Shown in pieces: positions 37,559 to 41,887 of a stretch of DNA of 41,887 nucleotides. A program made the translations under genes and the position numbers. The stretch's first letter is position 1, and the number at the start of each line of letters is the position of its first letter. This stretch comes from an uncultured Pelagibacteraceae bacterium (GTDB lineage: Bacteria; Pseudomonadota; Alphaproteobacteria; Pelagibacterales; Pelagibacteraceae), in assembly GCA_902623735.1 (NCBI GenBank), contig CACNUU010000008.1, positions 1-41,887 of the forward strand. Direction: 5' to 3'. The notes below the pieces were generated by a model. It saw nothing but the letters and a program-made list of their open reading frames with translations. It was not told the DNA's origin and ran no database searches.

Positions 37559-38853
37559 AATTATGCATGATAGGTACAGGTTATGTTGGACTTGTAAGTG
37601 GTGTTTGTTTTTCAGATATTGGTAATACTGTTTATTGTGTTGATAAAGATAAAAGAAAAATTGAGTCTCTTAACAAAGGAAATGTTCCAATTTATGAACC
37701 TGGTTTAGAGGAAATTTTAAAAAGAAATCACAAAAAAAAAAGATTATTTTTTACAACTGATTTAAAAGATGCTGTAACTAAATCAGATATTATTTTCATA
37801 TGTGTTGGAACACCTACTAATAAAAATAGTAATTCTGCAAATCTAAAATTTGTTTATTCTGTAGCTGAAAATTTAAAAAGAATTATAAAAAAATATAAAA
37901 TTATAATCACAAAGTCTACTGTGCCTGTAACTACAGGTGATAAAATTGAAAAAATATTAATTAAACTTAAAAAAAAAAAATTAATTGATGTAGTTTCAAA
38001 CCCTGAATTTTTAAGAGAGGGTGAGGCGATTAGAGATTTCATTTATCCCGATCGAGTGATAATTGGAACAGATAGTAAAAAAGCCGATAAAATATTAAAA
38101 TCTTTATATATGCCAATTATAAAGAAAACTAGTAGGTATTTCAAAACTTCGAGAAGGGGCGCTGAAATGATCAAATATGCATCTAATGCTTTTTTGGCAA
38201 CAAAAATATCTTTTATAAATGAACTTGCAAATTTAAGTGAAAAAACAAAAGTTGATATAAAAGATATATCTTTTGGAATGGGTTTAGATCAAAGAATTGG
38301 AGATAGATTTTTAAGAGCTGGCCCTGCTTATGGAGGTTCTTGCTTTCCAAAAGATACCAAAGCCTTAATAGATACTGCTAATAAATTTAAAACTAATTTA
38401 TCAATTATAAAGACAGTAGTTAATTCAAATAATAAAAGAAAAATTCTTCTTACAAAAAAAATAGAAAAAATTTTAAATAAGAGACTTAAAAATAAGATTA
38501 TAACTTTTTTAGGAGTTACTTTTAAACCAAATACTGATGATATGAGAGAAGCATCGAGTATACCTATGATTAATTACCTTAATAAGAAAGGTTGTAAAAT
38601 AAGATATTATGATCCATCTGGTGAAAAAAAGGAATTTAAAAACTTAAAGAATGTTAATTTTTGTAGAAATGTTTCCTCCTCTTGTTTTAAATCAGATTTA
38701 ATCATTTTACACACAGAATGGAATGAATTTAAATTACTGAATTTTAAAAAGCTTGTAAAAAAAAGAAATTTTTCAATTTATGATTTAAGAAATTTATATT
38801 CACCATCAAAAATGAGAAAAAATAAATTAAATTATTTTGGTGTTGGAAGATAA
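37555..38853 (+). CDS. ugd: UDP-glucose 6-dehydrogenase
   Basis: A 432-residue NAD+-dependent enzyme oxidising UDP-glucose to UDP-glucuronate. The N-terminal Rossmann motif GTGYVG is residues 7-12. The catalytic Cys263 is in YGGSCFPKDT, and the FLATKISFINELANL block carries the conserved Lys and Asn. The C-terminal domain with GVTFKPNTDDMREASS completes the fold. I place the start at ATG 37555 (MKLCMIGTGYVG), which gives the 4-base ATGA overlap with galU; an upstream in-frame ATG at 37504 would add 17 residues inside galU without family support. Confidence 0.94.
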   Translation: MKLCMIGTGYVGLVSGVCFSDIGNTVYCVDKDKRKIESLNKGNVPIYEPGLEEILKRNHKKKRLFFTTDLKDAVTKSDIIFICVGTPTNKNSNSANLKFVYSVAENLKRIIKKYKIIITKSTVPVTTGDKIEKILIKLKKKKLIDVVSNPEFLREGEAIRDFIYPDRVIIGTDSKKADKILKSLYMPIIKKTSRYFKTSRRGAEMIKYASNAFLATKISFINELANLSEKTKVDIKDISFGMGLDQRIGDRFLRAGPAYGGSCFPKDTKALIDTANKFKTNLSIIKTVVNSNNKRKILLTKKIEKILNKRLKNKIITFLGVTFKPNTDDMREASSIPMINYLNKKGCKIRYYDPSGEKKEFKNLKNVNFCRNVSSSCFKSDLIILHTEWNEFKLLNFKKLVKKRNFSIYDLRNLYSPSKMRKNKLNYFGVGR

Positions 38854-38854
38854 A

Positions 38855-39316
38855 TTAATTTAATTCAAAAATAGCATCAACTTCAACAGCAACACCTAAG
38901 GGTAAACTATTAGCGCTTATAGCAGCTCTTGTATGCATTCCAGCTTCACCAAATATTAAGGCTATTAAGTCAGAGGCACCATTAATTACTTTTGGTTGTT
39001 CAGTAAAATCGTCTGTTGAATTAACAAAACCAGTCAGTTTAACACAAGATTTTATTTTTGATAAATCTTCATTACAAGCTTTTTTAGCTTGTGCAACAAT
39101 ACTTAGGGCGCATCTTTTAGCTGCGTTGTATCCTGCTTCAGTATCAAGATCTTTACCAATTTTACCTCTAATTAATTCACCTTTTTCATCTATTGAAATT
39201 TGACCAGAGATAAAAAGAATTTTATTTGAAATTTTTGTCGCTACGTAAGATCCAACTGGATCTGCAGCCTTTGGAAGTTGGATGCCTAATTCTTTTATTT
39301 TAGTATCAAATGACAT
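38855..39316 (-). CDS. RidA/YjgF-family protein
   Basis: A 153-residue protein of the YjgF/YER057c/UK114 superfamily. Recognisable blocks are FISGQISIDEKGEL, the central GYNAAKRCALSIVAQAKKAC and the C-terminal GMHTRAAISANSLPLGVAVEVDAIFEL, with Arg130 at the ligand-binding site. Canonical RidA removes reactive enamine/imine intermediates; this longer variety belongs to a subgroup of uncertain activity, so deaminase function is inferred only. It is the last gene of the minus-strand topA group, 2 bases after the small secreted protein, and converges on ugd with a 1-base gap. Confidence 0.85.
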   Translation of the reverse strand: MSFDTKIKELGIQLPKAADPVGSYVATKISNKILFISGQISIDEKGELIRGKIGKDLDTEAGYNAAKRCALSIVAQAKKACNEDLSKIKSCVKLTGFVNSTDDFTEQPKVINGASDLIALIFGEAGMHTRAAISANSLPLGVAVEVDAIFELN

Positions 39317-39318
39317 TT

Positions 39319-39615
39319 TTAATTTTTAATTAAATCTGAAAGTGTTTTACTATTTTTAAATTTTTTTAATTTGTTTGTTATACCAGAACTTTCTAATTTT
39401 TCACCTGTTTTAGTTTTGATTTCATTTGCTTTTTGATTAGTTTTTACTTTAAGTTGATTTGCTTTTTTATCTGTTTTAGACTTAAATTTAACTGTATTAC
39501 ATTGAATATATTTAGCACTCATTTTTTCAAATTTATTACAATCAATCTCCTCAGAACTAACTATATTTGAAAAAAAGAACGTGATTAAAATAAAATATAC
39601 AATTTTTAAACTCAT
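39319..39615 (-). CDS. Small secreted Lys-rich protein with 11-residue repeats
   Basis: A 98-residue protein I do not recognise as a named family. Residues 1-20 form a signal peptide (MSLKIVYFILITFFF), with likely cleavage before Glu22. Cys26 and Cys39 could form a disulfide. Residues 46-78 contain about three 11-residue repeats: SKTDKKANQLK, VKTNQKANEIK and TKTGEKLESSG. This period and Lys/Thr/Ala-rich content is like amphipathic 11-mer helices in LEA-type stress proteins and apolipoproteins, but the match is by pattern only. It overlaps topA by four bases (ATGA) and precedes the RidA-family gene, so all three are likely one transcript. Confidence 0.65.
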   Translation of the reverse strand: MSLKIVYFILITFFFSNIVSSEEIDCNKFEKMSAKYIQCNTVKFKSKTDKKANQLKVKTNQKANEIKTKTGEKLESSGITNKLKKFKNSKTLSDLIKN

Positions 39616-41887
39616 TTTTTTCTTTTTGATTTTTTAGTTTTATCGTATTCTTTTCTTTTCTCAATCAAAATTAAAGCCTCCTCCATAGTTAATTCTGTAG
39701 GATCTTTTTCTTCAGGAATAGTTGCGTTAAGTGATTTATATTTTATATATGGCCCATATTGTCCTTTCATAATTCTAACAGGTTTTTTGTCTTCAGGATG
39801 TTCACCTAAATCTTTGATCATAGATGAAGACATTCTGCCAGGTTTAGCTTCAGCAATTAAAGTTATTGCTCTGTTTAATCCAATTGAGAAAATTTCATCA
39901 ATATTTTCTATTCTTGCTGATTTATTTTCACATTTTAAGTAGGGACCAAATCTTCCTGTGTTTAGTGTGATTTCTTTTTGATTATCAGGATTAATTCCTA
40001 AAGATTTAGGTAAAGAACATAAGAATTGAGCTTTTTCTAAATCAATATTTGCTAATTCTAACCCTTTAGGTATTGAAACATTTTTTAAAAGCTCATTAAC
40101 TGTAGACTTGTTTTTTTTAGTTTTTTTCTTTTTTTTAGAATCTTTTTCAATTTCCATTTCAGTAGGGACTCTTTCATACTGAAGATAGGGGCCAAATCTT
40201 CCATTTTTTAAATGTATGTCATTTCCATTTTCATGTTTTCCTATAAATTTAGGTTCAGCTAACTGTGCTTGAGCAGCGGCTTTTGCTTTAGATAGTGGTC
40301 TGGTAAATTTGCATTCAGGATAATTTGAGCATCCTATAAAAGCACCACCTCGGAAGCTATTTTTTAAACTTAATGTACCAATATTACATAATTGGCATTT
40401 TCTAACTATATTACCTTCTTTATCTTTATCAAAAATCAATTCACCTAAACTATCGTTAAGTAGATCTAAAACTTCTCTAGTTCTTTTCTCTTTAACTTCT
40501 GAAACATTAACATTAAAGTCTTTCCAAAAGAGCTCTAATACTTTAATCCAACTTTCTTTACCAGTTGTGATTTCATCAAGTTGATCTTCTAATCCTGCCG
40601 TAAAATTGTAATCTACGTATTTAGAAAATAATTTTTCTAAAAAAGCAGAAATTAATTTACCTCTATCAGTTGGAAAAAATCTTTTATTCAATATTTCTGC
40701 ATACCCTCTATTAGCAATAGTTGAAATAATACTAGCGTAAGTGGATGGCCTTCCTATACCGAGTTCCTCAAGTTTTTTAACCAAGCTTGCTTCAGAGTAT
40801 CTTGGTGGTGGTTGAGTATAGTGTTGTTCATCTAACAAAGCTTCAATATTAATAGGTCCTTTTGACATGGCTGGTAATATATTTTCAGTTTCATCTTTAT
40901 TTTGATTATTGTAAATTTTTAAAAATCCATCAAATTTAAGAACCGATCCACTTGCTTTACATACAGTATCATTATTCTCCGAACTTATTGTAATCGTATT
41001 CCGATCAAACTTTGCAGATTGCATTTGAGAAGATAAAGCTCTACTCCAAATAAGATCATAAAGTTTATTTTGATCTGTGCTTAGATACTTTTTAATACTT
41101 TGAGGTGTTCTGATTATATCTGTGGGCCTAATCGCCTCATGAGCTTCCTGAGCATTCTTAGCTTTTTTACCAGAATAATTTAAAACATCCTTAGGCAAAT
41201 ATTCATTACCGATTTCTTTTTTTATATATTCTCTGAAAGCTGATATTGCATCCTTAGACAAGTTAGTTCCGTCAGTTCTCATATAAGTAATCAAACCAAT
41301 TGTTTCACCTTCAATTTCTATACCCTGATAAAGTTTTTGTGCAATTTGCATTGTTCTAGACGCACCAAAACCTAATCTACTTGAGGCAGTTTGTTGAAGA
41401 GTAGATGTAGTGAATGGTCCAGATGGATTACGATTAACAACTTTACTTGAAATATCTGTAATACTAAATTTTTTTTTATTTACACTCTTCATAGCTTTGT
41501 TTATTTCTTCTTTATTTCTGAATGAGAATTTTTCAATTTTATAATTATCTAACTGACTTATACTTGCGGTAATTTTTTGATTATTTTGATCTATAAAGTT
41601 TACACTTAAAGTCCAAAACTCCTCTGGTTTAAATGATTCAATCTCATGTTCTCGCTCAGTAATTAACTTTAAAGCAACAGACTGAACTCTTCCTGCAGAT
41701 TTTGACCCAGGTAGTTTTGTCCAAAGTATTGGTGAAATATTAAAACCGACCAAGTAGTCTAAAGCTCTTCTAGCCATATAAGCATCAACTAGATGGGGTT
41801 CAATTTGTCTTGGATTTTCAATTCCTTGTATAACAGCTTTTTTGGTTATCTCATTAAATACAACTCTTTCAATTTCTTTATCTTTTA
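39612..41887 (-). CDS. topA: DNA topoisomerase I, N-terminus beyond the window
   Basis: A type IA topoisomerase that relaxes negative supercoils. The frame stays open to the window edge: codons beyond 41777 give VVFNEITKKAV and PHLVDAYMARRALDYLVGF, conserved TopA sequence, so the ATG at 41777 is internal. The catalytic Tyr is in GLITYMRTDGTNLS (codon at 41283-41285). Also visible are HEAIRPTD, a zinc finger CQLC...CSNYPEC, and three C-terminal repeats with FGPYLQY, FGPYLKC and YGPYIKY. The Toprim domain is outside the window. It heads a minus-strand group with the small secreted protein and the RidA-family gene. Confidence 0.97.
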   Translation of the reverse strand, partial: KDKEIERVVFNEITKKAVIQGIENPRQIEPHLVDAYMARRALDYLVGFNISPILWTKLPGSKSAGRVQSVALKLITEREHEIESFKPEEFWTLSVNFIDQNNQKITASISQLDNYKIEKFSFRNKEEINKAMKSVNKKKFSITDISSKVVNRNPSGPFTTSTLQQTASSRLGFGASRTMQIAQKLYQGIEIEGETIGLITYMRTDGTNLSKDAISAFREYIKKEIGNEYLPKDVLNYSGKKAKNAQEAHEAIRPTDIIRTPQSIKKYLSTDQNKLYDLIWSRALSSQMQSAKFDRNTITISSENNDTVCKASGSVLKFDGFLKIYNNQNKDETENILPAMSKGPINIEALLDEQHYTQPPPRYSEASLVKKLEELGIGRPSTYASIISTIANRGYAEILNKRFFPTDRGKLISAFLEKLFSKYVDYNFTAGLEDQLDEITTGKESWIKVLELFWKDFNVNVSEVKEKRTREVLDLLNDSLGELIFDKDKEGNIVRKCQLCNIGTLSLKNSFRGGAFIGCSNYPECKFTRPLSKAKAAAQAQLAEPKFIGKHENGNDIHLKNGRFGPYLQYERVPTEMEIEKDSKKKKKTKKNKSTVNELLKNVSIPKGLELANIDLEKAQFLCSLPKSLGINPDNQKEITLNTGRFGPYLKCENKSARIENIDEIFSIGLNRAITLIAEAKPGRMSSSMIKDLGEHPEDKKPVRIMKGQYGPYIKYKSLNATIPEEKDPTELTMEEALILIEKRKEYDKTKKSKRKK

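Overview
The window is very AT-rich (stop codons, spacers and wobble positions are almost all A/T) with extremely short gaps between genes. Protein families and gene order point to a streamlined marine alphaproteobacterium of the SAR11 / Pelagibacter type: rlmB next to tRNA-Tyr, tRNA-Gly and tuf, adk directly after secY, and rpoA without rpsD. This assignment is from gene content and style, not from a database search.

Left flank (1-4180). A membrane glycosyltransferase-like gene is cut by the window edge, followed by a transaldolase on the minus strand. Then comes the most unusual segment: three overlapping type IV pilin-like genes between a 51-bp remnant of the 3' end of a tRNA-Thr (1575-1625) and the intact tRNA-Thr(UGU) gene (3330-3405). 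The two copies match at 49 of 51 positions. This has the layout of a small tRNA-targeted genomic island of 1,755 bp with no recombinase of its own. The 23S rRNA methyltransferase gene rlmB lies beyond it.

Core (4309-33856). One continuous plus-strand array fuses what are separate operons in many bacteria: tRNA-Tyr, tRNA-Gly, tuf, tRNA-Trp, secE-nusG, rplKAJL, rpoBC, rpsL-rpsG-fusA, the S10 and spc clusters, secY-adk, rpsM-rpsK-rpoA-rplQ, and an RluC-type pseudouridine synthase. Most neighbours overlap by 1-17 bases or are a few bases apart. The few real gaps carry signals: a perfect 14-base-arm palindrome between rplL and rpoB, a 160-bp leader before rpsL with a promoter-like pair and hairpin, and a good sigma-70-like promoter before rpsM. 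rpmD (L30) is absent from its usual place between rpsE and rplO, and there is no second tuf after fusA.

Right flank (33846-41887). This is compact housekeeping: lipB (minus), mgtE (plus), panC (minus, split by a -1 frameshift exactly at an A AAA AAC run), galU-ugd (plus, UDP-glucose to UDP-glucuronate), then a minus-strand group of topA (cut by the window end), a small secreted Lys-rich protein with 11-residue repeats, and a RidA-family gene.

No stretch over 300 bases lacks a gene. The largest gene-free pieces are 1524-1715 (holds the tRNA remnant and one repeat), 16899-17058 (str leader), 4180-4308 (tRNA-Tyr promoter and leader) and 3210-3329 (island right end).
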